Positions 1 to 13,259 of a stretch of 64,000 nt of DNA are shown in pieces. Below the pieces are notes generated by a model, which was not told the DNA's origin, did not search any database, and saw only the letters and a program-made list of their open reading frames with translations. Every line of letters starts with the position of its first letter. Within the stretch, counting starts at the first letter, position 1. Position numbers and translations under genes: made by a program. The stretch comes from Enchytraeus crypticus (Eukaryota; Annelida; Clitellata; Enchytraeida; Enchytraeidae): the NCBI GenBank assembly GCA_905160935.1, contig CAJHZI010000302.1, forward strand, positions 186,001-250,000. The letters are read 5' to 3'.

Positions 1-418
1 ACATTGCTTGCCTTTCAGAACCAGTTCTTGATTACGGAAATGTTATAATTTTGTTTTAACTCCTATTCCCGTTGACGAATACATCACTGTTGAATGCTGA
101 CGACAATGGCTATCTTATACCGTTAACACTCTGGCAACGACACCCAGGAGTTTATTCCAAAAATTTGTTATTATTATCAGTGTTATTATTTTATCACAAT
201 TGCTGTGTTATTAATACAATTTATGAGAAGAATTGCGCAACTTTCTACGGCTCACATAGTACCTTTTGCACAATTAGGCCTATAAAGTTTACTGTGTTTT
301 TTATAATATTGTTGTATATGCGCGATTTTCTAAAATATTGACATTACTTTTTCAAGAATTTGTGAATTGACCTTTTTGTTTAATGGTCGTGGAACCACTT
401 GCATTCCAATACAATATT

Positions 419-592
419 TCAAGAGTCGACTGCGGCGTTTGTTGGGGGAAGGACTTCAACAGCAAAATTATAGACAGCATTGGACATGGCGGACTGAGTT
501 CGAACTATTTGTGGATAGGACATGAATGCACGTCCTGAGTGTCTCGGTAGTTCCAGGAAAAACTTTAGTCTAGTTGGCTTATCTTCGGCCAT
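419..592 (-). CDS. Small ORF of 57 residues, unknown
   Basis: Starts MAEDKPTRLKFFLELPRHSG and ends NAAVDS. Composition is protein-like, and the DNA here is less AT-rich than the flanks. No family recognised and no splice context, so it may be chance or a repeat remnant. Confidence 0.2.
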   Translation of the reverse strand: MAEDKPTRLKFFLELPRHSGRAFMSYPQIVRTQSAMSNAVYNFAVEVLPPTNAAVDS

Positions 593-1534
593 GTCAGATG
601 AAATGGAAATGTCATTTGAACTATTTAATTATGTGTGTTTCTGCCACTCCATTCACAATTTCAGCAGTATCTCTAACAATTCCCTCGGATATTAGAGACA
701 GCGGTTTAAAGATTATGTGACTTCTTTTCTAATACTATAATATAGTACTATTTATATGTTTTGTATGTATTTATGTGTTTGTATGTATTTATGTTATTTT
801 ATTTATGTATGTAGTTTAAATATAATACTATTTGTATGTGATACTAATCTAAATCTATTTAACCAATTCATTATCCTTTTTCAAATTCAAATTTTGGATT
901 GTTGATAAGCCAGAATTAAATTAACAACTAAACGGTTTTAAAATCATTAATTGTAAATTAAGGCATTGCTTGCAAATTTTATCCCTGTTTCATTAACCAA
1001 TTTTCAACGAATAACTAAGCCATTTCATTAAATGGATTGAGTAGTTATTTATAGCTACTATCTTTTATGTTAAAAATTTAATCAAATCGATATAACATCC
1101 GAGCAGAGGGCGATGAAGAGTAATTGAAGGTAATATGTAGGTGTTGGAAACACTAGATTTGTGGGTGGACAGAAGTAACGAGCCGTGTTAACCCACTGAG
1201 TCTCGTCCCGTACTGAACAGTATACATTATCAGAGCCATCTGTTGCAGATTTGTGTACAAGATGTCAATACTTGACAAATTCGTGATGTACAGTTTTGTT
1301 TGCTGAATGTGATTCTTACTTTAGAAATATAAACCAGGAATTACGTGAGTTCAAAACAAGGAGATTTACTCTTCTAATCGTATCTACTTAATTTCGAAAT
1401 AAATTCTTTTCTTAACATAAAAGTTTTATATTATAAGACATTAGATAATAGTTACGACGTTCAGAATTTTAGTAATTTAGTTTTATAGCATTTTGTCCAT
1501 TATAATAATAATAACAACAATTAGAGTGCTACAG

Positions 1535-1686
1535 TGACAACATCTAGCACTATTGAAACAAAATCAAGCCGGAGAGCAAAAAGAAGATCCAAAAACGGTG
1601 CAAATTCCAAAATTCAGAAAATCCGTCCAAAGCAAAGGGAATTAAAGAAAAGGAAGCTTAGGCGCAGGTCTAAATTAGGGTACTAA
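1535..1686 (+). CDS. Possible basic terminal exon, unknown gene
   Basis: After an acceptor-like GCTACAG the frame is open for 50 codons to TAA. It encodes a Lys/Arg-rich tail, including SSRRAKRRSK, RPKQRELKKRKLRRRSK and LGY. Such composition is unusual for this AT-rich DNA, and similar tails end some secreted growth factors and nuclear proteins. No upstream exon could be assigned. Confidence 0.3.
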
Positions 1687-1876
1687 ATTATTACTTACTA
1701 ATTATTAAATCAACAGCATTCACAATTTACAATACTTAAATAGATTTATGTCGAACTTTGTGATAAATCATCATTATTATTATATATTCGTTTATAACAT
1801 GAAATCTGACAAACCGCAAAAAACTTAAACACATGAAAATAGCAATATAGAATGCAATAAACATAATATGTAGACA

Positions 1877-2215
1877 TTATTTAAAAAGTAAATAGGAGTA
1901 CTTAAAAAGCATTCTAATTAAAGAGTTCATATCCTTCAAAGGTGAGCGTTTAGATGGTAAAGGGAAAGGATGAGACCTCTCCCTGAGCCTAAAGTTCAAA
2001 TAATCTTTAAGCAGCGGAAGAAGCCGGTGCAGGACATGCTGTTTGTTACTGATGATAGCGTTAAACAATTTTTCATCAGCATCGGCAGAGATATCCGCAA
2101 AAGATCGTGTTCCATCATAGAAGTTACATCTTTTATCATTCCTGAGGAAGGCCTCAAGGCGTTTTCTCTCGGAGGAACCCATATAACCCTACGGAAACTG
2201 CGATTCATAGGTTAA
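1877..2215 (-). mobile_element. LINE reverse transcriptase C-terminal fragment
   Basis: The minus frame encodes RKRLEAFLRNDKRCNFYDG, SADADEKLFNAIISNKQHVL and RERSHPFPLPSKRS, ending in MLFKYSYL. This is the usual C-terminus of jockey/CR1-like reverse transcriptases and resembles the end of the 47.75-49.3 kb element. The 5' part is missing. Confidence 0.8.
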
Positions 2216-2854
2216 CTTGAATAGTAGATTATATTTAAAGACAGTGACAATTAGGCTAGAATCAAGACCTTTTGATTTTATAGTGCGAAATGTAAAATCT
2301 ACACTAGTTAGGTATTAAGTGTTAAATATAAATTATTAAATAAGAACTAAATTACAAAATTCTGCAACTCTTTAAGAATAGACTAAGAAAGTATAAGGAG
2401 AAGATTTGATAAGAATCCATAGGAAACCAAATTTATACCCATTGCCTGTTCAACTTCTAATTAACATGATAATAATTTCAGACATATTTCGATGCCTATA
2501 GATGCTACTTGTTAGACACAGTGTTAGGCCTACGTGTGTATATACCTTTAATTAAGACAACGGCTGTGGAAAGAGTGTGATTCAGCATCAATATTCTTAC
2601 CTTGTTGCATTATATCGGCTAACAAACATAATCATCATCAGCAGCAGCAGCAATAATAATTGGAATGCTACTTCCATTAAAGACAACATAGAGCATTATT
2701 TAACCAAATCCATTCCAATGATAAAAATGTTACCAAACAGAAAGAAAACTCAAAATATAAAAAACCTGTTCAAGTATAGGGAACTAAAGACGATGACTTA
2801 CTTTAATCAAATGAAAAATATTAATCATATTGTGATAAGGTCTTTGTCTGTTGT

Positions 2855-2970
2855 GAAGAAATTAACTCGTTGGGCGATGCAGTGTTCTACATGGAGCGTG
2901 AAGAGCAAGATATGCCTAGGAATATGTACCTTGAGCCTGCCACTGGGCTAAACTCTAGTGAGATATATAG
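2855..2970 (+). repeat. Dispersed repeat, family B fragment
   Basis: TGAAGAAATTAACTCGTTGG, ATGGAGCGTGAAGAG and GCCTGCCACTGGGCTAAAC parallel the 13.5 kb copy. Confidence 0.7.
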
Positions 2971-3714
2971 AGAATCTTGATGCTGAAGAATTTGTCTTCT
3001 TGCACTTAATTTTAAGACTCGCTATAAGCTCTACTTTTCAAAGCACACAAATTGCATGAAAATTTTGAACAACTAAGAGTATTTGAAAACCTATTTGTAT
3101 TTTGTACTCAAAGCGTAATAACCGAAATTTTACAGAATATATATTAATCTGGATTGAGTTTGAAATTTTACTTAAAATATCAAACAAAATATATGCATGT
3201 AGCCAGCTATTTTTAGTTTTCTATGTTATATATACTTGAAATAGCTTGCTCATACCAAATTGAGCCGTAATAACGAGTTTCGTCTATTTACTCTGCGTTT
3301 CAGAAGTCATTCCATTTCCAAGAGCAAACTCGAGAAGGATTTGAACCCATTATTAATTCAAGCCTTTTCAATTCCTTAATCCTGACCCATTTTGGTGACA
3401 TACCTTTTTTGAAGTACAAGCTGTAATTGTAAATGTAGATTGATTGCAGCCTTAGTCAAAAAGTTTTAACTAATTTCTAGTTGAAACTGTATTCCACGTA
3501 TATCTTCTTATCGTTTAGTCATGTTATGAAGCCGATTTATTACAATCTTTCATTGCCAGCCATTCCTATACATGTATATTGGAGAATGAAATAACTTTAA
3601 AGTTGAAAGTCTTCAATTAGCGAAATTAATATATTATATTTTATTATGCAGTAGGATCTATAGAGGAAATATATAGGCCCCCTATATAGACCTATATATC
3701 TATAAAGTATATAT

Positions 3715-3731
3715 AAATTATATATATATAT

Positions 3732-3820
<89 letters not shown>
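3715..3820. repeat. (TA)n microsatellite
   Basis: Almost pure TA over about 100 bp with two TACATGTA interruptions. Confidence 0.97.
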
Positions 3821-3821
<1 letters not shown>

Positions 3822-4784
3822 TTGTGACAAGATTTAGTAAAATATCTGCGTATTGGAACACACGTAATAGCGAAGTTGATTATTTAACTTATCTTCTGAA
3901 ACAGAGTTTAAGAAAATTATATGGAATAGACAACTTTTAAACCAAACCGATAAGATTGTAGATTCACACTTGCTTATTTTTAAACATGCAGCGTTGGTTT
4001 ACATTATCATCAGTTATATAAAATTTACGGTGCATAGCTATAAACTAGATACTTAGGCTATAAACTATATTTTGTAACGAAAAATTTGAAGAGACAGTGG
4101 AGCCGTATAGCAAGGCTACTGGCCGAGTTTAACGGGCATCGGCGGTGTACTGGCTTCGTATTGTTGAAATTTTGAAACTAGAAACTAGAAAGATTCAAAG
4201 CGAAGAAACTGGGTCAAAGTTATCACTAGAGATCTGATGCGTTCTGATGAATAAGTTGACAAAGTAAAGGAAAATAATATGAGCATTATCATTATTATTA
4301 TTTGTGTGAGCATTATCGCTCTTAAGTTTATGCCTACACCAGGAATATATAATTATGATCTAAATTATATGGTTTTTATCACAGTGTTAAAATAGGATTC
4401 CTGCCATTGATATAACGAAACGTTTCCGGCATAAGAGTAGAGTTAGACTTATAAGATCGCATGAATTTGCCTCACCTATATGGATATGTATGAATTATTT
4501 GCATTCATTGCGATATTTGCAGTGAAGTTCAGGAGAACCGCTATAGAAATTGATTCCAGTGATTACAGTGAGTACCTTCCTAGTAAAAGAAGTTAACGGC
4601 CTAACTCCCACGCTTGTGATCATGTAATACAAACAGTTGTGGTTTTCAGAGAGTCCTATAAATCTACGTCCGGCTGTCAAGTAAACCTGTACAGAGGCGA
4701 CTCCTGGAGTAATACTTCACCGGAGTGTTGTTTGCCGCTATATTTGAAGTCAGATGGTGAGATGATATTGTTCAGACTTTTAAA

Positions 4785-4945
4785 GAATCACCATCACCAT
4801 CGTTTTCCCTTAAATCTTAATTTAACCAGAATCGGGCGGAGTACGAATAGAATTTCAAAGTTTATCCATTCTTTTAAGTTTTTGTAGCAATTTCTCGAGC
4901 CTAACCGCTCAACAATCGAATGCTCTTTCTGACGTTGGTTAAGCC
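4785..4945 (+). repeat. Dispersed repeat, family C
   Basis: CATCACCATCGTTTTCCCTT, then AATTTAACCAGAATCGGGC, TTTATCCATTCTTTTAAG and CGAATGCTCTTTCTG. The same order occurs at 39.4, 35.1 (minus), 42.65 and 58.9 kb. Non-coding, SINE-like length. Confidence 0.75.
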
Positions 4946-5087
4946 TTTTAAAGAATATTTAGTAATAAGCCTAAATACGTATCATTAACTGCATTTAATC
5001 GGCTTACAAACAGAATAGTCGGCAGTAACAACAATTTATTTCTCCCATTTTCGCTATTGTTCTGCCAAGTGGTAAATTCAAGAAAGG

Positions 5088-5305
5088 ATTCATAGTCCTA
5101 TTCAGTCTGCTGCCATACTCAATAAAGAGCACTCCATAGATCAACACGTTAATTCCTTCACAAAGGCTAGATTTATTTCATAGTTTAATGTTATCTCACG
5201 CTTGGGAGAAAATGTGTCTTCTGATATGGTTTCCTCTTGCCTTCGCCGGTTCATGCTGCTTTGTCGCCTCTTACAGCAAGTGCAATTTATGGTTGATCTA
5301 TTTTA
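5088..5305 (-). repeat. Dispersed repeat, family B, minus
   Basis: On the minus strand GAAGGAATTAACGTGTTGAT and CTATGGAGTGCTC, then GAGGCGACAAAGCAGCATG. Matches both halves of the 13.3-13.65 kb copy, in rearranged order. Confidence 0.6.
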
Positions 5306-7847
5306 ACTGGCTCGGAGAGAACATGGGAACAAATATTAAGACCCTGTTAAAAAGGAAGGGCTTTCTGGTCATGAAATACATGGTCTTTTTATATATTACA
5401 TCACAACGATTTACTTTAATTTTAGGGGAAAATGTCTTGGTTTCCACATACAGTAGATTGGTTTACTTACTATCAGTTTGTAATTTAAATGTTTTTACAA
5501 TGATATTAAATACTCTAATGTTGGCTAAGCCTATGATATATCGGATTTATATCCAATTATGGATAATGGATTGGATTCATGGTTAACTTCATTAGCTTTT
5601 GTTAAACCACTTAATTTAGCAAACTATACCGCTTTATATTTATTCATATCATCTTCATATACAGATCAAGTTTTTCGACGGCAAAACTTGTTGTGACACA
5701 AATCTTCCAGTTTATTTAACATCCATGACGTGCCCACATTTACAGATATGACTTCCACAGGCAACATTTATCAGATCGCAGTGAGCTCATCGAGCATTAA
5801 ATAATAGTGTCAGATTGCTCAATTGCTTAAAGGCAGAATTTATGCAGTTTTCCGATCTAATCAATTCTGCTTTATAATGCGAATATTATAAGTAATTAAA
5901 CTCATGTCATTTTTTACACTATGGGGTAATGGGGTTAATTGGATTTTTCTAGAAAATGGTTTAATGTTACAGATTTGTTATTTATTTGGCTACCTGTTTC
6001 CGATGCGTAGAGCTTGCTTTTGGTAAGCATAAATCGATCGCAGTATAAAATCATATTAAAGTCTTTAACTGAAGGTTGCAAGACGAAATTTAGAACTCGC
6101 AACTAAGTGTTTCCATTACCATCTGGTTACAATTAAACCGCCAGATTTAGTAGAACTAATATTCTCAGGAAAGTGACAAGTGAAATTGTGCTATCCTATT
6201 TTACAGCAACCTCAGGAATTTACTAAATTTCTGGAGTTATCGGCTAAACAAAGCCTAGTCTACTAAAGTTATTGTTTAGGAAATACATTTTTAGCTTTAT
6301 TAAATACGTTTTATGAATATATTCAATTTCAATATATTTAAAGTATATGTAGGAAATATTACTTCTATTAAGATGAAATTTAATTACTTATGAGAAAGGG
6401 CAGTAAATAGAACGCAAAAATATACATTTCACTTTATATTTTATGGAAAAATGCAATTATGGTGCCGATCTTAAGTACGGAAGAAATTGATTCGACTTTT
6501 AACCTGACAAATTCCTTTCTTGATATAAAATAGTTCTCTTGATACAAAAATAGTTAAACATTATATATTTCTGCTAGTACAGTATGGTTTAGCCTCATAA
6601 GCTGAGAATGTAGGTTTTTAAAGCTAAATTTAATACGTGTTGGTTTAATCTTCGGAAAAGCTTATTCCTTAGGCCTATTAATTGTGATAGTCTGACAGAT
6701 ATTTTATTTGTATTGTTAATGGTAGTTGGCTGGAAAATTATGATATAATAAATAATCAGTAACTTTCTACACATTTGACTAAAAGAGTATAAAAGTCGTT
6801 GAATTTAGCCTTTAACTCTTTGCCAAACACTTCAAAATGCGATTAATTTGAGTAAATAGCTTACCTGTTCCAGTGTGTTTCATTTACACTATATGGTTTT
6901 GTAATATGAAAAAAATAATAACAATAAAATAATTAATTTAAAAATATTTTGAAGAGCGTCGAAAGTGTATAAAAATTAGTAACGCAAAACTAAAGATAAT
7001 TTAGGCCATAGACGTAAAGAATTTTCCATATGCATGAACAATAATTTGAAATACATGTACTATATATGACTTGCAATATTTAATGGTTTTGCTTATGATC
7101 ATATTGCGAAAGACATTCTTCAGTAGGACTAGTATGTTAATAGTAATAGTATATAATTTCACTATTGCATTTTCAGTTTTAAAGTGTCATTTAGCCTAGG
7201 AAGTCTTCTAAATTCATTCAGTAAAGATAACATTCTTTTCAACCTTTTATAACGATTTAACTATTAGTTTTAAATACCTTATTAGTTTTAAATAACTATT
7301 AGTTATATTAACTATTTAGTTTTCAATTGACTCGAATTTTTTTACATTTTACTTCAATAAATTTTTTTTACAAAATATACAAAAGTCAAGCGAAGCCAGT
7401 AGAGAGGAGAAAGAATTTCTAAAGGGAAGGAAAGGATAGAGGTTCGAATCAAAGGTTTGGTTATCCAGGTTCATCGCGTCATTAGCAACACCAGATAGCG
7501 GTGGTAAGTCTCCGACTCGCTGTTCTTCTCTAGCATTTTATCAAATATGAGGTTTTAAATTTAGTTTATTTAAAGTCTGTTCCTTAATCATCTACTTTAT
7601 TTCAATATTAATTTCAAACTTACAGAGTACCCTGCATTCTTAAAGTTACTGTTACCGTACTTCGATATTATTTTCACATCAAGTGATTGTTCATAGTTTA
7701 TGTCTTTTTATAGCGAACATTAAAGCTAGCTAAGCATTGTGTCAATTCAGTGACGACAGAATTACTTTGGATTTGAAGACAGGTTTCAAGATTCTGAGGA
7801 TCATGCTCCACTAATGCGCCAGGAAGACTATAATTAGAAATTGATTA

Positions 7848-7849
<2 letters not shown>

Positions 7850-7908
<59 letters not shown>
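7850..7908. repeat. (TA)n microsatellite
   Basis: Pure TA directly before the LINE 3' fragment. Confidence 0.97.
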
Positions 7909-7909
<1 letters not shown>

Positions 7910-7919
7910 ACTACTGTAA

Positions 7920-8527
7920 TTCATTATTACATGGGTTGCCTACTTCTTCTCCATCGTTTGCAGCACGTCCAAAATTCTCTTGCACGTGTTGTTTGTAAGT
8001 CCTCTCGACTTCAATTTCGCTCTCTTTCTCTTCTTCGCAGTCTTCACTGGCTCCCTGTTAATCAACGCATAAAATATAAAATAGCTCTATTAACTTTCAA
8101 AACTCTGCGATTTGGCAAGCCTTCTTATCTGAAATTCTTCTTCCCTATCGCCCCTCACGTACACTTCGCTCCACCGATGCCAATCTTCTCTCAGTTCCAA
8201 ATATTCTCACGTCATGGGGCAGACGTTCATTTTCTTACGCAGCACCCACAATCTGGAACTCTTTACCTGCTGATCTTCGCTCTTATTTTTCTCTTTCAAC
8301 GTTCTCTAGCAAGCTTAAAACTTACCTTTTCCCACCATAGACATATTCAATCTACCTTGACCATTTTTTGATCGCCGGACTGGCTTTCGTTTAGGACCTT
8401 ACTTCTCCTCAGCACATTTCTTTCGCAGATTGGTCTGGGTGAATTGATCTGTGGTGAAATGTGCTGTTTGGGACGTCCCTGACATCATCCCTGGATGAGG
8501 AAATGGACGTTAAACCTTTATTATATA
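7920..8527 (+). mobile_element. LINE 3' fragment: RT tail and 3' UTR
   Basis: Encodes LQHVQNSLARVVCKSS, RSLHWLPVNQRIKYKIALLT and FGKPSYLK, a common RT C-terminal block, then a frameshifted remainder. A 3' UTR follows (8372-8520), ending GGATGAGGAAATGGACGTTA and an A/T tail. It is flanked on both sides by (TA)n. Confidence 0.85.
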
Positions 8528-9489
8528 TATATATATATTTTTATACATATACTGTATTTTTTACAAATCGCTTTGGTTGATTTAGCTTTCAGTGATGTAG
8601 ATTGTCGAAATATCATTGACATCCACTCTGGACGCGAAAATGAAAGTTAAAGCTTCATTTTTTCATATCTTCTAAAATTGGCGCACAAAATTATAGTATA
8701 CTCTGTGTACTATTTCAGTAAGCAACAGTAACCATTCGCTATTGCTTAGTGTTAGTGCGCTCTATTCTGCTAAAGGAAACTTAATTGATCCATCACTGAT
8801 AATTAAATGAAATTTTATACACTTGTATTGGAGTTCGATCCAATGAGGAATATGCCAACCGTATACCGCATGTGTCGTAGGAGGCAACTAAGCAGGAACC
8901 TGTGAAAATAATAAACACCATTTCAGACCATACTAGACCAGACCTCAAATTTCTAATAAAAGCTGTGTAATTTGCAAATACTGAGACTTTTGAATAGAAA
9001 TATAAAATTTGTACCATGTAACAGGCAAAATATCACAAATAAATTTATAATGTTGCCTGACAAATCAATAATGTTAACCACGTTAACTTGATGGCTTCTG
9101 GTTAAATATATTTAACAGTAACACTACAGAGTGACACAAGGAGGAATTGTCGTGACGTATTTTAGCGGTCCCTGATGGACGATAATCAGGTGCTTATGAC
9201 ACAAAACTCAGGTGTCTACCATGAGTTGATGTTCTCTGCATTGATTTAAAGCTCCATCTCTACTCTACTGTGCCTGTATGAGGGAGCATCCTATTATCTA
9301 AAATATCAATTCAACCCAATTAATTATCATCAGTGATAAAAACGTCAATATTAACCAGTCACGCGTACATGAATCTACATTCTGAGCAATTTTTCATATT
9401 TAGCGGGCGATTTTATTTATGCAGACACACACTCACAGGCAAAACAGGACTGTTTTCTCAGGGAATGACGCCCCTGCCCAGTAAATATT

Positions 9490-9770
9490 AGTTGAAGCTG
9501 AGGAAGGCCTAGGGGGCCCACCTCGTCAAAAACATAACCCCCAAGAAAGAATGGTATATCACAACACAGATGAATGCCCCTAGTCCTGTGCACTCCTTAA
9601 ATGGGGAGGGGGTGATAAGAATCTCACGGCCAGTCTGCACCTCGAGTGCCTCACAGATATACCAAGGGGAGATTCCTCTTAGACGGTCTAGTGTGTGTGC
9701 ATATTTGAGTGTATTTTTTAATTTAAACATAGTTCTCTCTTCCATGCATCCCAAAAGGATAGAAAGGACA
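9490..9770 (+). repeat. Repeat-like segment related to the 13.3 kb family
   Basis: GAAGCTGAGGAAGGCCTAGG and GGGCCCACCTCGTC match GAAGCTGAGGAAGGCAGAGG-GACCCACCTC at 13.36 kb. The ORFs over it on both strands are not protein-like. Confidence 0.5.
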
Positions 9771-9857
9771 TAGAAATATATAGTCTTAAACTTTAAATGT
9801 GATAATTTTTAGTTTAACTCTTAGTTATAACTTAAAAGTTAACTTTTGCCAATAAAT

Positions 9858-9860
9858 ATA

Positions 9861-9904
<44 letters not shown>
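9858..9904. repeat. (TA)n microsatellite
   Basis: Pure TA. TA-rich sequence continues to 10070. Confidence 0.95.
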
Positions 9905-9907
<3 letters not shown>

Positions 9908-10063
9908 TTATATTATATGGATATACAACATTGTCTATATACATAAACCTACATATGTATAGGCCTCTATAGACATATACAAAATTTATATAATTACATA
10001 TACATTATTGTGTATAATTATTCATGTATAAAGAAATATGTAATGTACATTCATATATATAAA

Positions 10064-10232
10064 TAATAAATAATAGTGGCTTAACGTCCGTTTCCTCATC
10101 TAAGGATGATGTCAGGGAGGTCCCAACAGCGCACATCACTACAGATCAATTCATACAGACAAATCTGCAAGAGAAATATTCTGAGGAGAAGCAAGGTCCT
10201 AGAATGAAAGCCGGTTCGGTGATCAAAAATGG
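10064..10232 (-). mobile_element. LINE 3' UTR copy
   Basis: Reverse complement of the 8372-8520 UTR: GATCACCGAACCGGCTTTC at one end and GATGAGGAAACGGACGTTAA at the other, with about 150 bp matching between. Confidence 0.85.
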
Positions 10233-11123
10233 TAGTGATATACAATATGTATGTGCATATACATTGCATGTATGTTTTATGTCCTCTGATAATAGATCGT
10301 TATATCTTCATATGATAGTCGCTAGAGTTACCAGCATATTATCTCTCCCAGTTTCATAGTAAAGATCTTGCTTAGTACTTTTAAAAGAACTTTTTAGTGC
10401 TACATTAGTCCATTGATAATTGATATTAATTTCTGATTCTCCGTATAATGTTGATTTTCTCTAGTGCTTCAATCGTTGATATACATTAAAAGTTAACTGA
10501 CTGTCTTATGAATTTCCTCACCGTAGCACAAACGTTTTTACAATTAATACGGCAATTCCTGGTTAATCCTAGAGGTGTAAAACTAATAATGGTGACTTAA
10601 AATCAAGCAAGAGACTTCAGTGGAAATTTTAAAAAACAGCATCTTAATTAGTAATAGGCGATCCCGATTGCGTCAAAGACTGTAGGTTAGATCAGAATGC
10701 TTTAAACGTCAAGGTTCAGGAAATAAAGAATTACCAAGAATTCGAACTGAGCCTTTTGGGAGCCTAGTTTGTTTTTACACTATACTTAGTACTTTTAGTA
10801 GTATTGAACTCCTATTTTGTATCTTTATAAATCAACCAATTACATCAATTTACTGTGCGTACATTATAGAGATGTAGTAAATGTCAAATAAGTATCAGAA
10901 GGTCATTGCCGAATAGTGGAATAGCGGAATAGTCTGGCTGGTAGCAGCTTACCGTATAGAAGCTTAATCTATTCACTATTACTACGATTTGAAATACAAT
11001 GTTGCCGAATTGAAGGAAATAAGTTTACTAATTGGTTGATTGGACAAATGAATGGATTTTTAAATTTAGTGGGATATTCTGAATTGCATAATTAAACATA
11101 AAATTGTTAAACGCTTAAATAAG

Positions 11124-11232
11124 GGCACGACATCGATAGCTAAAGTAGTTTAGGGCAGACATCGGTAGCTAAAGGCAGCTGAAGGCAGACATAGGTAGCT
11201 TAAAGTAGATTATGGTAGACCTCGATAGCTAA
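11124..11232 (+). repeat. Short imperfect tandem repeat
   Basis: Three to four units of about 30 bp around GGCAGACATCGGTAGCTAAA with variants. Confidence 0.75.
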
Positions 11233-12114
11233 AGGACTGCTTAAATCACGAAAACAAAAGACATAATGTAGCGAATAGGAGATTTACCGGAAAGAGACGA
11301 AGAAGCTGGGAAGGTTTTTTGCTAGAGTCAAATTGAGCGAGGGGGTACAGGGTTATGGGTTTAATTAATAACAATCTGAAATACTGTTTACTGGTCTCAT
11401 TTGTAAAAGCCAAAATGCTACGATTAAGTCTGTTTCCTTTCTCCACAGCATATAGGCCTATTGGATTTGAACTTGCAGGTCTTGATCCTGAGGCAGCCTG
11501 AAAAATTCCATCAGATTTAATGCTGGCTCAACTCTAACAAAATTTTTTGTGGTATTTCTTATATTACTAGAGCCAAATTTCATCTTTGTATAATTAGTTA
11601 TTATATTGTTGAATAGTTTACTCTGCAAACTTTTTTCATCGAAACCATTTCTGCGCAAACTGTACTCTGCAGTCGATCAGATATTTGTTATATGGTTCGC
11701 CAATATGAATAGTGCTGTTTGCATTGTTACTTAACTTTCAAGTATCATTATATATCAATTAGCAAATAGTATCCTGCCTGCAACTGCAATTTCAAATATC
11801 TCGATTAATTATTAATTTGAATTTACTATCGCCACTAATCCCTGGTGACCACAGATTTGAAACTCAAATGATCCTGCACCGATATTATTGATTGAATTTA
11901 ATAAATTGCATATAATTTTGTAATTTTTCATACTTAATTATTTTTGGTTTGTTGCTTCGCAGAGTGGCCATTATAAAATATTGATAACAGTTCTATATTT
12001 CTAAATTTGGGTTAGTTAACCAATATTTATATTTCAATCGATGCAAAATTTTTCACCATGTTTGAAATGGAAACTCTAACGAAATGTTCAAGTGAAAACT
12101 ATTCGTTAGTTCAC

Positions 12115-12262
12115 TGGCTGTAGCCAGTGGCGACATCGGTAAGATACTCGGCCGCGGATCAGTATGAGCGGGGTTCAAATCCTGGGCTCGTCCGTCACTG
12201 ACATGTGACATCGCTTTCGAGTGAGGAAACTGAAATTAACCTTAGCTTTTACTAGCTTTAAT
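12115..12262 (+). mobile_element. tRNA-derived SINE, near full length
   Basis: Begins GTAGCCAGTGGCGACATCGG (box A-like TGGCGACATCGG) and has GGGGTTCAAATCCTGGG (box B consensus GGTTCRAATCC). It continues TCACTGACAT, GAGTGAGGAAACTG and ends TAGCTTTTACTAGCTTT. The A and B box spacing fits a Pol III promoter. Used as the reference copy below. Confidence 0.85.
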
Positions 12263-12991
12263 TTCATGTTCCGTACGTATTGCGAAATTCTATAGACCAC
12301 GCCGAGATTTCATAATTCAAGTTCGTTACATGTATTTTACCCTGAAGTTTAAATTTTTAAGTATTCCAGAAGTAATTGATGGCAATCAATTTAACAAATT
12401 AGTCAGAGTTAAAAATTTTACTCAAAAACGATTGAAAAAGAAAGAGTTAGATCTAGAGAGGGAGGGAGGGGAGAGAAGGAGATATAGAGAGAAAGATGCT
12501 TCATGCGAGTTACATCCGATTTAACATATTTTTCTTGGGTGGTAAGGTGAAGGGTTTTAAACGAAGGAGAGGGAGCGACCTATGGGGAGAGGAGAGGACA
12601 ATAAGTCGCTGGGTCCCTGAGGTGTAGTACTCGTCGGCTAATGATCAACCTGTCCACTCGTATATCTGTTCCAGTGGACAGAGGATATATCACATCCCAC
12701 CGTATTTCTACCGTATTGAAAGTCTGATCCATTCAACAAGCTCTCTCCGTCTCTTCGTTTCGCTGCATGTCTGCCTCTGTAACACTGCCAATATATTTCT
12801 TTGGAAAGTTTTATTGATGTTTTCAATATAATAACATAGAATATAAAATCGCATAATGTATTTTGTCAATTTCATACAATGCGGATGGAAAATATTCCGC
12901 TAGAGAAATAAACAAGACTTATGCCATTTTCCACAAATTGCATCATCGATATTGCCATATAGTGTTTAACTAGAAATCTCAGGTTGTTAAT

Positions 12992-13115
12992 ATCAACTCT
13001 CTCTTAGTGCACTGCCTATTAGCAGTTCCACGGCATATAACTGAACCACATATTTCCATCCTCTGACTTTCTCATTTCTATCCCCTGCCATTCTCTAAGG
13101 CAGTGGATAGAAACA
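12992..13115 (-). mobile_element. Fragment of the same LINE tail family
   Basis: CTCTCTCTTAGTGCACTGCC (plus strand) matches the 3' end of the 38.6 and 47.7 kb copies. The rest is diverged. Confidence 0.5.
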
Positions 13116-13259
13116 TCAATAGTGTATTATATATCCAGCTCGTACTATCTTCACTAAATTACTGTCTCAATTAACCACCAGTTATAACGGGGTTTTTCTA
13201 AACTCAGACAGTCCTACTTTTTGAAACAAAAACTCTCAATTAAGCTCGCCCTATTAATA

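Larger units (their letters stand above)
2971..7840. other. Intergenic stretch without recognised genes
   Basis: AT-rich DNA with a (TA)n tract and repeat families B and C. No convincing exon. The 5188-5586 plus ORF lies partly in a family B copy and is not protein-like. Confidence 0.6.

Noticed and set aside
12115..12200. A functional tRNA gene
   Set aside because: Boxes A and B are present, but the sequence does not form a cloverleaf and recurs many times with a common tail, so it is a SINE.
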